Counted from the first letter of the stretch, positions 43,470 through 52,965 are shown. The stretch: 64,000 bases of DNA from Sphingopyxis macrogoltabida (GCF_001307295.1 NZ_CP012700.1:4343001-4407000); one strand, 5' to 3'. Program-made: numbers and translations. The notes: a model not told the origin generated them from the letters alone.

Positions 43470-43931
43470 TTACGCGGCCTTCTTGCCGGGCTCGATCAGC
43501 GTGGCGGTGCCGCCGCCGATCGCGATCTTGTGCGGCTTCATCGCCTCGGGCACCTCGCGCACGAGGTCGATGGTGAGCAGCCCGTCGGCGAGGTCGGCGC
43601 TGCCGACGCGCACGAAATCGGCGAGCTGGAAGCGGCGCTCGAACGCGCGAGTCGCGATGCCGCTATAGAGCAGCTTGCGTTCCTCGCCTTCCGCTGCCGG
43701 CGCCTTGCGGCCGCTGACGCTCAGCATGTTCTGCTGCGCGGTGATGTCGATTTCGTCGGCCTTGAAGCCGGCGACCGCGACGGTGATCCGGAAATGGTCG
43801 TCGGCGACCTTTTCGATATCGAAGGGCGGATAATTTTCGGCGCCCGACCCACCGGTCTCGAGGAAATCGAACAACCGGTCGAAGCCGACGGTCGAACGGC
43901 GATAGGGGGTCCAGTCGAAGCTGTTACGCAT
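43470..43931 (-). CDS. Small heat-shock protein (Hsp20/alpha-crystallin)
   Basis: The 153-residue protein has an N-terminal RNSFDWTPYRRSTVGFDRLF segment and an alpha-crystallin domain starting NYPPFDIEKVADDHFRI (about 34-50), with ITAQQNMLSVSGRK and ERRFQLADFV-type strands; a C-terminal acid/Ala tail follows. It acts as a holdase for unfolding proteins. A GGAAGAAAG site precedes the ATG. A putative RpoH promoter lies about 90 bp upstream. Confidence 0.92.
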   Translation of the reverse strand: MRNSFDWTPYRRSTVGFDRLFDFLETGGSGAENYPPFDIEKVADDHFRITVAVAGFKADEIDITAQQNMLSVSGRKAPAAEGEERKLLYSGIATRAFERRFQLADFVRVGSADLADGLLTIDLVREVPEAMKPHKIAIGGGTATLIEPGKKAA

Positions 43932-44021
43932 GGTCTTTCTTCCTTTTTAAAAGCGAAGCCAGGGACCGCGGAGACGTGCCGCGATCGCCACCCGGCCCCG
44001 TTGCGGCGGCCGGATGCGATC

Positions 44022-44050
44022 AATCTGGTAGCCCCTGAAACCATTTCAAG
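44022..44050 (-). promoter_or_regulatory. Candidate heat-shock (RpoH) promoter of hsp20
   Basis: On the minus strand CTTGAAA (44044-44050) is followed after 15 bp by CCAGAT (44023-44028), close to the alphaproteobacterial sigma-32 pattern (CTTGAA-type -35 and CCATAT-type -10). A 91-bp leader rich in G+C reaches the ATG. Confidence 0.45.
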
Positions 44051-44119
44051 AGGGGCGTTGGCGTTCGGCGAAAAGCCGCGCTAAAGGGCGGCGACTTTCC
44101 TCGATCAGAAGGACCCGAA

Positions 44120-44806
44120 ATGCCTCAGCTCATCCTCATCCGTCACGGCCAGTCGCAGTGGAATCTCGAAAACCGCTTCACCGGCTGGTGGGATGTCGAC
44201 GTCACCGAAAAGGGTGCGGCCGAGGCATGGGCGGCGGGCGAACTGATGAAGGAAAAGGGCATCGCCCCCGACCTCGCCTTCACCTCGGTGCAGACGCGTG
44301 CGATCAAGACGCTCAATCTCGCGCTCGAGGCGATGGGACGTCTGTGGCTGCCGGTGACTAAGGACTGGCGCCTCAACGAACGCCATTACGGCGGCCTCAC
44401 GGGCCTCAACAAGGCGGAGACGGCGGCGAAGCATGGCGACGAGCAGGTGAAGATCTGGCGCCGCAGCTTCGACATCCCGCCGCCGCCGCTCGATGCCGGC
44501 TCGCCCTATGAACTCGCCAGCGACCCGCGTTACGCCGGCATCGCGATCCCTTCGACCGAGAGCCTGAAAGACACGATCGCGCGCGTGCTGCCCTATTATG
44601 AAGCGGCGATCGTGCCGCAGCTTGCGGCGGGCAAGACGGTGCTGATCTCGGCGCACGGCAACAGCCTGCGCGCGCTCGTCAAGCATCTGTCGGGGATTTC
44701 GGACGCCGACATCACCGGGCTCGAAATCCCGACCGGCCAGCCGATCGTCTATGACCTCGCCGACGATCTGAGCGCGCGCGAACGTTATTATCTCAGCGAG
44801 CGCTGA
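44120..44806 (+). CDS. gpmA: 2,3-bisphosphoglycerate-dependent phosphoglycerate mutase
   Basis: The 228-residue enzyme interconverts 2- and 3-phosphoglycerate. It has the phosphohistidine motif [12 protein letters not shown] (4-15), the partner Glu in LNERHYGGL, and His in [12 protein letters not shown]. Length is normal for the dPGM group. A triple-hairpin repeat starts 8 bp after its stop, and the TonB receptor gene is convergent. Confidence 0.96.
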   Translation: MPQLILIRHGQSQWNLENRFTGWWDVDVTEKGAAEAWAAGELMKEKGIAPDLAFTSVQTRAIKTLNLALEAMGRLWLPVTKDWRLNERHYGGLTGLNKAETAAKHGDEQVKIWRRSFDIPPPPLDAGSPYELASDPRYAGIAIPSTESLKDTIARVLPYYEAAIVPQLAAGKTVLISAHGNSLRALVKHLSGISDADITGLEIPTGQPIVYDLADDLSARERYYLSER

Positions 44807-44814
44807 GCGTTTCG

Positions 44815-44935
44815 TCCACTTACGTGGAAGGCGGCGCCGGCCCGCTCCCCCGCCCAACCTCCCGACCATAGTACCCTATGGGAGGTTGGGCGGGGGAGCG
44901 GGCCGGCGCCGCCTCGTTTCGGCTATGTCGAAACG
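44815..44935. repeat. Triple-hairpin element, copy B
   Basis: Same order as copy A. First hairpin TCCAC/GTGGA with loop TTAC (44815-44828). Second is a perfect 34-bp stem (44830-44863 with 44880-44913, 16-base loop). Third is CGTTTCG/CGAAACG with loop GCTATGT (44915-44935). In the long stem, copy B differs from copy A at five aligned left-arm positions; each is balanced on the right arm. It ends 5 bp before the TonB receptor stop. Confidence 0.9.
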
Positions 44936-44939
44936 AAAA

Positions 44940-47030
44940 TCAAAGCGCCCCGCTCACCGTGACCTGAAGCCCCTGCCCGAATTTGCGCCGGCGGTTTTCG
45001 ACGAAGGCGACCGGCCCGTCGCGGCGATCGACGAATATCGTGCGGTCGAGGGCGTCGATCTGGTCGGCGAGGTTGCGGAACGATGCGCGGACCGTGAATC
45101 CGGCGACATTCTTGTGCTCGATATAGGCGGTCACGAAATGGTGGCGCCGATACTCGTCCTCGATCGAATCGAGCCGCAGGTTCGGGCTGTAGCGCTCGCG
45201 GAAATATCCGGCGCCCCATGCCAGGTCGGTGCCCGGGACATCGTGGCGCAGGCTGAGGTCGATGACATGCTCCTGCCCGAAGCTCTGGTCGCGCCACCGG
45301 CCGTTCAGCGGGTCGCGAACGCGGTTGCGACGCCAAGTGATATCGCTGTTGAGCCGCGCGCCCTTCCACCCCAGCCGGTCGAGCAGCAGGGTCGCCTTCG
45401 AACTGACGCGATAGAGATGCGCGGGCGGCAAATTGCCGCGGCCTTCGGTCGTCGGCGACAGCGGGATCTGGTCGACGATATCCTCGGCATAGGCATAAGC
45501 GACGGCGAGTGAGGCGTTGCCCCACGCCCCCATGTCCTGCACGACCTCCAGCTCGGTACGGTTGAGGATCGGCGGCACGAGCCGGCCGTTGCCGCCATTG
45601 CCCTGCCCGTTCGCGACGTCGACCGAACTTGCGAAATCGAAAAAATTGAGCTGGTCGACGCGGCGCTGGACGTGCCAGTTGACCGTCGTTTTCGGCGACA
45701 GTTTCCATGCGAGCGCGATCTTGCCTTTCGGCCGGACGAAGCGGCGCGTCAGGCCGTCGGGCCCCGACGAGGTGAGCTCGCTATATTCGGCACCGAGGTT
45801 GACCTGCGCGGTGAGGTTCGGCGCGAGCGAGCGCCCCCAGGTCAGCGAAGCCTCGCCGCGTTTCTCCTCGACCTTGGTCTGCTCGCCGCCGAAGATGACC
45901 GGCTGGAAGCTGCCATCGGGGCGGAGCGTTGCATATTCGGCGTCGACGTCGAGCGTGTTGTACGCGCCTTCGAGTGCGATCTGCCAGTCGGTGCCGCCCG
46001 CGGTGCGCCAGCCATATTCGCCGCGCAGGATCGCTTCGCTTTCGTCGGCGGTCTGCTTGAAACGTTCGCCGCTCCGCCTGCCGATTTCGCGATCGACGAT
46101 GAAGGTATCGGCGAAGGGGCTATGTTCGAAACGATAGAGGCTGATCAGCTTGAGCCGGCCCTTGCCGAGGGCGAATTCATAATCGCCGCCGATGTCGAAA
46201 TTATGCTCGTCCTCGCTGAACCGGAAATCCTCGTCGACCCGGCCGGCGCCGGGCTGGACCGAGGTGCCGCGCACCGCATCGTCGAGAATCTGCAACTGGC
46301 CGCCGAGATTGACATTCCACTTGTTGCCGTTGGCGGTGGTGCGGGCCAGCGCCGCCGACAGCCGCGGGCTGTCGAAATAGCTGTGCATATGCTCGTCGCG
46401 CGTGAAAAGCAGCACGCCGTCGCCGTCGTAAACGCGTTCGGGCCCCCAGCCGCCCGCGCGCGTCGCCTCGTTTTTCAGGCTGAGCGTCAGGTCGGTGCCG
46501 CCGAGCTTGCCGCTGGTCGAAATTTCGCCATTGAACCAGTTGTCGCGGATGCGCGGCCGCAGTTCGGGTTGCCAACGGACCGTCGTCTTGAAACCGCCCG
46601 CGCGTTTTCCCGCAACGAGGACGATATTGGCAACCTGCCCGCTGAGCCCCGGGACGCTCAGGCTCGCGCCATCGACGATATCGATATAGGCGACGTCGCT
46701 GGCGGCGATGCGCGACAGCGCGGCGCGGGCGTCGGTCGTCTTGTTGGCGATCCGTTCACCGCCGATCAGCACATTCTCGGTTGCCGCGCCAAGCCCACGG
46801 TCGCCGCCGTTGGTCCCGGTGACGATCAGGAAGCCCGGTATCTTTTCGACCATATCGAGCGCGGTGCGCGGAGCGAAGCGCATGAAATCGTCGGGGGTAT
46901 AACGCTGCGCGCGCCTGGCGTCGGTCGCGACGGCCGGTGCGGCGTCGCCCGTCGCTTCCTGCGCAGCCGCGGGGGCGAACGGCCACAGCGCCGCAATGGC
47001 AAACGATGTTCTCCCGATACCGGCCGGCAT
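44940..47030 (-). CDS. TonB-dependent outer-membrane receptor
   Basis: The 696-residue protein has a signal peptide ending APAAAQ, a plug domain with DMVEKIPGFLIVTGTNGGDRGLGA, VLIGGERIANKTT and RIAASDVAYIDIVDG, and a long beta barrel (about 170-696) with many aromatic, alternating strands and a C-terminal aromatic/Leu strand end. The start ATG at 47030 has GAGGGGGGAAG; longer frames are rejected. The substrate is unknown. It is divergent from the DUF3857 gene. Confidence 0.88.
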   Translation of the reverse strand: MPAGIGRTSFAIAALWPFAPAAAQEATGDAAPAVATDARRAQRYTPDDFMRFAPRTALDMVEKIPGFLIVTGTNGGDRGLGAATENVLIGGERIANKTTDARAALSRIAASDVAYIDIVDGASLSVPGLSGQVANIVLVAGKRAGGFKTTVRWQPELRPRIRDNWFNGEISTSGKLGGTDLTLSLKNEATRAGGWGPERVYDGDGVLLFTRDEHMHSYFDSPRLSAALARTTANGNKWNVNLGGQLQILDDAVRGTSVQPGAGRVDEDFRFSEDEHNFDIGGDYEFALGKGRLKLISLYRFEHSPFADTFIVDREIGRRSGERFKQTADESEAILRGEYGWRTAGGTDWQIALEGAYNTLDVDAEYATLRPDGSFQPVIFGGEQTKVEEKRGEASLTWGRSLAPNLTAQVNLGAEYSELTSSGPDGLTRRFVRPKGKIALAWKLSPKTTVNWHVQRRVDQLNFFDFASSVDVANGQGNGGNGRLVPPILNRTELEVVQDMGAWGNASLAVAYAYAEDIVDQIPLSPTTEGRGNLPPAHLYRVSSKATLLLDRLGWKGARLNSDITWRRNRVRDPLNGRWRDQSFGQEHVIDLSLRHDVPGTDLAWGAGYFRERYSPNLRLDSIEDEYRRHHFVTAYIEHKNVAGFTVRASFRNLADQIDALDRTIFVDRRDGPVAFVENRRRKFGQGLQVTVSGAL

Positions 47031-47261
47031 GCTTCCCCCCTCGTGACGGCTGCCGAAACAAGACAGCGCCACAATCGCGAATAATTCGCAATAAACCCCG
47101 GCACGCCCCAATGTCTACCAACGCGCCGCAGTCTTCGACGAGTGGGACGAGCGCATGGCGTTCGCCCGACGAACGTCGGTCCGGAATGGACGCGCCGCGT
47201 CCGGTCTTTTCTTGCATCGTGCGGAATTCCCGACATTATTGCCCCAGCAATGGGGGTTATC

Positions 47262-49295
47262 ATGCGCATTTCGGGTTCGATACTGCTTGCCGCCGTGCTG
47301 ACGCACGGGGCAGCGATGGCAGAGGATGGGCAAATTCAGCGCGGACCCGCGCCGGGGTGGGTCGTTCCGTCGGAACTGATGCCGGTTCCCGACGATGCCG
47401 ACGGGCTGGTTTTCGTGCGGCGCCAGGACGCGCTGATCCATCTCGATGGCGAGGGGCAGGCGCAATATCTTGGCTACCGGATGCGGCTTCTCCATCCGAA
47501 TGCGTTGCAGACCGGCAATATATCCATCGCATGGAATCCGGCCTCGGGCCCGCCGATCGTGCATCTGGTCAAGGTCCACCGCGCGGGCGAGACGATCGAC
47601 GTGCTCGAAAAGGCCTCGTTCGAAATCCTCCGCCGCGAGGATCAGCTCGAAGCCGCGAAACTCGACGGCATCTTGACCGCGGTGCTCCGCGTTCCCGACC
47701 TGCGCGTCGGCGACGAGCTGGAGGTGGGGTTGACCACCCGCGTCAGCGATCCGACGCTGGGCCATAACGATGCGGGGCTGCTGTTTCTGGGGCCAAGCCC
47801 GGCGCCCGGCCGCTATCGTCTGGGTCTGAGCTGGGACAAAGGGCTGAAACCCGGGATCAGGATGACGCCCGATATGGCGGCCGCCGCGCGGACGAGCGAC
47901 AGCGGCGTCGATTTCTCCTTCGACAATCCCCCGATGCTGGCCCCGCCGAAGGATGCGCCGGCCCGCTATCAATGGCAGCGGATCGTCGAGTTCACCGATT
48001 TTGCCGACTGGGCCGCAATATCGCGGCACTTCGCCCCGCTGTACACAAAGGCTGCGGCGATTCCCGACGGTTCGGTGCTGGTTGCCGAAGCCGGGCGTAT
48101 CGCCGCGGCACATCCGCGTCCGTTGGACCGCGCGGCCGCCGCGCTCAAGCTGGTCCAGCAGGATGTCCGCTATATCTACGTCGGGCTCGGCAACGGCAAT
48201 CTCACCCCCGCCACCGCCGAGGAGACATGGCAGCGCCGCTACGGCGACTGCAAGGGCAAGACCGTGCTTTTGCTGGGTCTGCTCGCACGGCTCGGGATCG
48301 AAGCCGAAGCCGTGCTCGTCAACAACAGCGGTGCGGACGACGGCCTCGACGAGCGGCTGCCGAACGCGGGCATGTTCGATCATGTCCTCGTGCGGGCCCG
48401 CATCGATGGCAAGGTCTACTGGCTCGACGGCACGCTGCCGCCGGTCGTTCCGCCCGCTCTTTCCCCTGCCCTGCCCTATCGCTGGGTCCTGCCGTTGACC
48501 GCGCAAGGTGCGGCGATCCAGAATCTGCCATGGCGTCCGGCATCGAGGCCCGACGAAATCACGCTTGTCGAAATCGACGCGCGGGCGGGTTTCGACCAGC
48601 CGGCGCAAGTCACGAACACCACCATCGTTCGCGGCCTGACCGGGCTGCAGCAGCAGGTGCAGATGTCGGGTCTGACTCCTGACCAACTCCGCAATATCAT
48701 GCGCCAGCAACTCGTCGGCGAGACATGGCAGACGGTCGACGACGTCAAATGGCGCTATGACCAGAAAGCCGAAGCAAGCGTCATGACGATCCGCGGAACG
48801 TGGGAGGTCGACTGGGACGACGACGGGGACGGGGGCAAATCGCTGGCGCTGCCCGGCGGCGGTTTCAGCCCGCCCGAACGGCGCGTGCGGCCGGCGGACC
48901 AGAATCAGGACCTGCCCTATTATAACGCGCCCGACTATGATTGCCGGGTGACGACGCTGCGGCTGCCATCGACGACCGGCGCGTCGGACTGGACGTTCAA
49001 GTCGGGATACGACACGCATATTTTCGGCAGAAATTATTACCGGGCGTTCGACGTGCGCGACGGGGCGATCCGGATGGTCCGCGGACTGCGCGTCGAACGC
49101 CAGGAAATCGACGCGGTCAGCGCGCGGCGGGACAATGCCCGGATTGCCGGCTTCGACAACAGCATGGCGTGGGTCTTCTACAATCCGGAAGGCGGCGGCA
49201 CGCCCGATCCCCAACGGAAGATGGTGCCCGCAACCTACGACATCGACTGGGCCGCCGATATCGTGCCCTGTGTTTCGGAGGCCGCCAAACCCTGA
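47262..49295 (+). CDS. DUF3857 domain transglutaminase-like protein
   Basis: The 677-residue exported protein has a signal peptide (1-21, HGAAMAED), a DUF3857 beta domain (about 30-210) and a transglutaminase-like domain whose triad is Cys330 (GDCKGKT), His374 (FDHVLV) and Asp389 (LDGT). The C-terminal domain is beta-rich. It may act on peptide or protein bonds in the periplasm. The start at 47262 has GGGGG five bases ahead. Divergent with the TonB receptor across 231 bp with no gene. Confidence 0.82.
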   Translation: MRISGSILLAAVLTHGAAMAEDGQIQRGPAPGWVVPSELMPVPDDADGLVFVRRQDALIHLDGEGQAQYLGYRMRLLHPNALQTGNISIAWNPASGPPIVHLVKVHRAGETIDVLEKASFEILRREDQLEAAKLDGILTAVLRVPDLRVGDELEVGLTTRVSDPTLGHNDAGLLFLGPSPAPGRYRLGLSWDKGLKPGIRMTPDMAAAARTSDSGVDFSFDNPPMLAPPKDAPARYQWQRIVEFTDFADWAAISRHFAPLYTKAAAIPDGSVLVAEAGRIAAAHPRPLDRAAAALKLVQQDVRYIYVGLGNGNLTPATAEETWQRRYGDCKGKTVLLLGLLARLGIEAEAVLVNNSGADDGLDERLPNAGMFDHVLVRARIDGKVYWLDGTLPPVVPPALSPALPYRWVLPLTAQGAAIQNLPWRPASRPDEITLVEIDARAGFDQPAQVTNTTIVRGLTGLQQQVQMSGLTPDQLRNIMRQQLVGETWQTVDDVKWRYDQKAEASVMTIRGTWEVDWDDDGDGGKSLALPGGGFSPPERRVRPADQNQDLPYYNAPDYDCRVTTLRLPSTTGASDWTFKSGYDTHIFGRNYYRAFDVRDGAIRMVRGLRVERQEIDAVSARRDNARIAGFDNSMAWVFYNPEGGGTPDPQRKMVPATYDIDWAADIVPCVSEAAKP

Positions 49296-49310
49296 CCGGC
49301 GGCGCCGGGG

Positions 49311-50153
49311 TCAGTCCCTCAGCAGCTCGTTGATACCGGTCTTGGCGCGCGTCCTGGCATCGACGCGCTTGACGATCACCGCGCAATAGAGCGACGGGCC
49401 GGGGCTGCCGTCGGGCAGCGGCTTGCCGGGCATCGCGCCGGGGACGACCACCGAATAGGCGGGCACTTCGCCGATGAACACTTCGCCGGTCGCACGGTCG
49501 ACGATCTTGGTCGAGGCACCGAGATAGACGCCCATCGACAGCACGGCACCCTCGCGCACGATCACGCCCTCGGCCACCTCGGCGCGCGCGCCAATGAAGG
49601 CGCCGTCCTCGATCACCACCGGGCCGGCCTGCAGCGGTTCGAGCACGCCGCCAATCCCCGCGCCGCCCGACAGATGGACGTTGGCGCCGATCTGCGCACA
49701 GCTGCCGACCGTCGCCCAGGCGTCGACCATCGACCCCTCGCCGACATAAGCGCCGATGTTGACGAAGCTCGGCATCAATACCGCGCCCTTGCTGATAAAG
49801 GCGCCGCGGCGGACGATCGATCCGGGGACGGCGCGGAAACCGGCGTCGCGAAAGCGATTCTCGCCCCATCCGGCGAATTTCGACGGCACCTTGTCCCACC
49901 AGTGGCCGCCGCCCGCGCTGCCCTCGATCAGTTCCATGTCGTTGAGCCGGAAGGACAGCAGCACGGCCTTTTTCAGCCACTGATTGACCTGCCAGGTGCT
50001 GCCCGCATCGCGTTCGGCGACGCGGAAGCTGCCGTCGTCGAGGCCGGCGAGCGCGGTTTCGACCGCATCGCGCACGGTGCCCTGGGTTGTCAGGCCCAGC
50101 GTGTCGCGGTCCTCCCAAGCGGCTTCGATCGTCGTCTGCAGGTCGGTGCTCAT
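49311..50153 (-). CDS. dapD: 2,3,4,5-Tetrahydropyridine-2,6-dicarboxylate N-succinyltransferase
   Basis: The 280-residue enzyme acts in lysine/diaminopimelate synthesis. The left-handed beta-helix of hexapeptide repeats is clear from about 100 to 230 ([18 protein letters not shown] and related). It forms a trimer. The start ATG overlaps the HAD-phosphatase stop as ATGA. Longer frames through the HAD gene are rejected. Confidence 0.96.
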   Translation of the reverse strand: MSTDLQTTIEAAWEDRDTLGLTTQGTVRDAVETALAGLDDGSFRVAERDAGSTWQVNQWLKKAVLLSFRLNDMELIEGSAGGGHWWDKVPSKFAGWGENRFRDAGFRAVPGSIVRRGAFISKGAVLMPSFVNIGAYVGEGSMVDAWATVGSCAQIGANVHLSGGAGIGGVLEPLQAGPVVIEDGAFIGARAEVAEGVIVREGAVLSMGVYLGASTKIVDRATGEVFIGEVPAYSVVVPGAMPGKPLPDGSPGPSLYCAVIVKRVDARTRAKTGINELLRD

Positions 50154-50827
50154 GAATTTCCCCAAGGTTGCGGCAAATTGTCGAGCCAGTCGGCAATGTC
50201 GGTCGCGTGGAAATCGACATGGTCTGGCAGGTGGTCGCGATGGCCGCTTTCGCTGCCATTGTCCAGCCACACGGTGGTCATCCCCAGCAGCTTGGCCGGG
50301 GTCAGGTTGCGCGCCATATCCTCGACGAACAGGCTGTTCGCCGGATCGACGCCAAGGTGCGCGATCATCGTTGAATAAGCGGCCGGATCGGGCTTGGGCG
50401 TATATTGCGTGATGCGGATGTCGCAGATGCCGTCGAACAGGTCGGCGATCCCGCGCGCCTCCAGCACGCGCGCTGCATAATCGGCATCGGCGTTGGTGAA
50501 GATCAGCTTGCGGCCCGGCAGGCGCGCGAGCCCGGCGCGCAGCCGCGTGTCGGGCGCAATCCGGTCGAGCGCGATGTCATGGACGTCGACGAGGAAATCT
50601 TCGGGATCGACCCCGTGGTGGCGCATCAGCCCGGCCATCGTCGTGCCATGATCGTGGAAATATTGCTTCTGCACCCGCCGTGCCTCGACCGCGTCGACGT
50701 CCAGCAGGCGCATGATGAAGGCGCCCATGCGCTCGTCGATCAGGTCGAACAGCTTCGCCGACGGCGGATAGAGCGTGTTGTCGAGATCGAAGATCCAGCT
50801 TTCGATGTGGTCGATGCGCGGCGCCAT
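50150..50827 (-). CDS. HAD-superfamily hydrolase (pyrimidine 5'-nucleotidase type)
   Basis: The 225-residue protein has HAD motif [13 protein letters not shown] (about 10-21) with the nucleophile Asp, motif [13 protein letters not shown] and motif [13 protein letters not shown] and VEDMARNL. The short sequence resembles the SDT1/PHM8 pyrimidine 5'-nucleotidase group found upstream of dapD in alphaproteobacteria. It is coupled to dapD. The start at 50827 gives the conserved N-terminus. Confidence 0.85.
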   Translation of the reverse strand: MAPRIDHIESWIFDLDNTLYPPSAKLFDLIDERMGAFIMRLLDVDAVEARRVQKQYFHDHGTTMAGLMRHHGVDPEDFLVDVHDIALDRIAPDTRLRAGLARLPGRKLIFTNADADYAARVLEARGIADLFDGICDIRITQYTPKPDPAAYSTMIAHLGVDPANSLFVEDMARNLTPAKLLGMTTVWLDNGSESGHRDHLPDHVDFHATDIADWLDNLPQPWGNS

Positions 50828-50888
50828 GGCGCGGCGCTTACCGGCAGAGCGGTTGATCGGCAAGCGCGGGCACCGCATTGCCAACTCT

Positions 50889-50962
50889 CGTCACCCAGGG
50901 CTTGACCCGGGATCCCGCTTGACCTTCAAATAGCGGGACCCCGGATCAAGTCCGGGGTGACG
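50889..50962. repeat. 74-bp imperfect palindrome, CGTCACCC type
   Basis: The left arm begins CGTCACCCAGGGCTTGACC and the right arm ends with its near complement, CCGGGGTGACG; between them AGCGGGA pairs with TCCCGCT. It lies between the HAD gene and the amidohydrolase gene, 26 bp before the latter. This kind of repeat is, as I recall, dispersed in sphingomonads. Only one copy is seen in the window. Confidence 0.7.
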
Positions 50963-50987
50963 ATATACAGACGACAGGGGATGCCGC

Positions 50988-52280
50988 ATGACCAAGACAC
51001 TCCTCACGCTGCTGCTCGGCATCGCCCTCGCCTGCCCCGCCACCGCGCAAACCGCCCGCACCGTCATCCACGCCGGCCACCTGCTCGCCGAACCGGGCAA
51101 GCCGGCACGCGGCGCCTCGACGATCGTCGTCGAAGGCGGAAAGATCGTGTCGATCGCCGACGGCCACCAACCCGCCGAAGCTGGCGCCACGCTGATCGAC
51201 CTCAGCGACAAATATGTCCTTCCCGGGCTGATCGACAGCCATGTCCATCTGACCAGCGACGCCGGCGGTATCGCCGGGCAGCTCGAGGATGTGACGCTCA
51301 GCCCTGCGGCGCAGGCCTTCAATGCCGAGGTCAACGGGATGAAGACGCTGCGTGCGGGTTTCACCACCGTCCGCAACCTCGGCGATGGCGACGGTGCGAC
51401 GCTGGCGCTGCGCGACGCGATCCTCGCCGGCAAGGTGCGGGGACCGCGGATCGTCGATGCGGGCGCCTCGATCTCGGGCAGCGCGGGGCATATGGACGGG
51501 TCGCTCGGCTATCGCGACGAACTCCGCCCATTCTTTGCCGGTGCCGGCAACACCTGCAACGGCGCCGACGATTGCCGCCGCGCGGTGCGGCTCCAGATCG
51601 GACGCGGCGCCGACGTGATCAAATTCGCTTCGACCGGTGGGGTCAACAGCCGGATCGGCGCCGGGCTCGGCAAACAGATGTTCGACGACGAGGCGCAGGC
51701 GATCGTCGATACCGCGCATCTGTTCGGCAAGAAGGTCGCGGTCCACGCGCACGGCGCCGACGGCATCCGCCTCGCGCTCGCGGCCGGCGCCGATTCGATC
51801 GAGCATGGCACGATCCTCGATGAGGCGACGATCGCGGCCTGGGCCAAGTCGAAGGCCTATTATGTCCCGACGCTGTCGACGGTGAACGGTTACAAGGAAC
51901 GCCTCGCCGCCAATCCGGGCGCCTATGAACCCGACGTGCTTGCGAAGATTCAGTGGCGTATCTCGATCACCGGCAAGAGCCTGCAGCAACTCGTCCCCAA
52001 GGGTGTGCGCATCGCCTTCGGTACCGATGCTGGCGTGTCGAAGCACGGCCGCAATGGCGACGAATTCGAACTGATGGTCCAGCACGGCATGACCCCGGTC
52101 GAGGCCTTGAAGGCCGCAACGGTGAACGCGGCCGACCTGCTCGGCCTGTCGGACCAGATCGGCACCATCGCGCCGGGCAAGATCGCCGACATCATCGCGG
52201 TCGCAAGCGACCCGGTCGCCGACGTGCGCGTGCTCAAGCAGGTCGATTTCGTGATGGCGCGCGGCGAGGTGGTCGATTGA
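50988..52280 (+). CDS. Exported amidohydrolase (imidazolonepropionase/prolidase-like)
   Basis: The 430-residue protein has a signal peptide (1-20), a composite beta domain and a TIM-barrel metal site: LPGLIDSHVHL (about 78-88), Lys in ADVIKFASTG, His in VHAHG, His in IEHGT and Asp in FGTDAGV. This is the layout of exported Xaa-Pro dipeptidase/imidazolonepropionase-like amidohydrolases. Substrate unknown. The gene is flanked by two palindromic repeats (50889 and 52292). Confidence 0.88.
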   Translation: MTKTLLTLLLGIALACPATAQTARTVIHAGHLLAEPGKPARGASTIVVEGGKIVSIADGHQPAEAGATLIDLSDKYVLPGLIDSHVHLTSDAGGIAGQLEDVTLSPAAQAFNAEVNGMKTLRAGFTTVRNLGDGDGATLALRDAILAGKVRGPRIVDAGASISGSAGHMDGSLGYRDELRPFFAGAGNTCNGADDCRRAVRLQIGRGADVIKFASTGGVNSRIGAGLGKQMFDDEAQAIVDTAHLFGKKVAVHAHGADGIRLALAAGADSIEHGTILDEATIAAWAKSKAYYVPTLSTVNGYKERLAANPGAYEPDVLAKIQWRISITGKSLQQLVPKGVRIAFGTDAGVSKHGRNGDEFELMVQHGMTPVEALKAATVNAADLLGLSDQIGTIAPGKIADIIAVASDPVADVRVLKQVDFVMARGEVVD

Positions 52281-52291
52281 CTTCACAGTCC

Positions 52292-52376
52292 CGTCATTGC
52301 GAGGAGCCGGAGGCGACGCGGCAATCCAGAGCCTGCGTAAGCCGCCCTGGATTGCTTCGCTCCGCTCGCAATGACG
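52292..52376. repeat. 85-bp palindromic repeat, CGTCATTGCGAG type
   Basis: The ends CGTCATTGCGAG and CTCGCAATGACG are exact complements, and an inner GCAATCCAG pairs with CTGGATTGC. Repeats of this type are, as I recall, among the commonest intergenic elements in sphingomonads. It lies 11 bp after the amidohydrolase stop. Confidence 0.75.
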
Positions 52377-52388
52377 GAGTTTAGGAGT

Positions 52389-52889
52389 TTAATAGTCGAG
52401 CGCGGCTTTCAGCGATAACCACCGCTCCAGCTTCGCCGCGAAGCCGATAGTATTGGCGGCACTGCTCGACGGCAGATCTACGACGGCGACACCTTCGGGC
52501 GGTATGAACTGGCGCCGCCCGATCGCCGCCGCCTTGCCGCCGTTGAAAGCGATCATGCGGAGGTCGGGCAGGGTGGCGATCAGTGCAGCGAGATCATGCG
52601 CCTCGGCTTCGCGGATCAGCGAATCGCTGCTCGTCTGCCGTTCGGCGCTGCGGATCACATCCCACAACCCGATCTTCGCCGCGCGGAGCGCGGCCAGCCG
52701 CTCCTCATAAGGCAAGCCGGCGAGCGGCTGGCCCACGACCTCGCCCACCAGCCGCCAGAACTGGTTCGTCGGATGCGCATAATATTGCCGCTCGGCGAGC
52801 GACCGCGCGCCGGGCAAGCTGCCGAGGATCAGCAGCCTTGTGTCGGGATACACATGCGGTGCGAAGCTGGCGTGGCGGAGGGCGGGCAT
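52389..52889 (-). CDS. DNA-deoxyinosine glycosylase (uracil-DNA-glycosylase fold)
   Basis: The 166-residue protein has the UDG-fold motif LILGSLPGARSL near the N-terminus and ends with PSSSAAN, the pattern of hypoxanthine-DNA glycosylases that excise deaminated adenine. HPTNQFWRLV is typical. It is monocistronic and divergent from the ribosomal cluster. Confidence 0.85.
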   Translation of the reverse strand: MPALRHASFAPHVYPDTRLLILGSLPGARSLAERQYYAHPTNQFWRLVGEVVGQPLAGLPYEERLAALRAAKIGLWDVIRSAERQTSSDSLIREAEAHDLAALIATLPDLRMIAFNGGKAAAIGRRQFIPPEGVAVVDLPSSSAANTIGFAAKLERWLSLKAALDY

Positions 52890-52936
52890 GGCCCCCGATA
52901 GCCCGCCCGGGTCGGCGCAACAATATTGCCCGCCCC

Positions 52937-52965
52937 TTGACCGCGGAGGGAATCGGGTCTAGGGG
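52937..52965 (+). promoter_or_regulatory. Candidate promoter of the str ribosomal operon
   Basis: TTGACC (52937-52942) and TAGGGG (52960-52965) are spaced by 17 bp. The start lies about 220 bp upstream of rpsL. The 304-bp gap (52890-53193) has no gene; a perfect -10 is not seen. Moderate support only. Confidence 0.35.
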
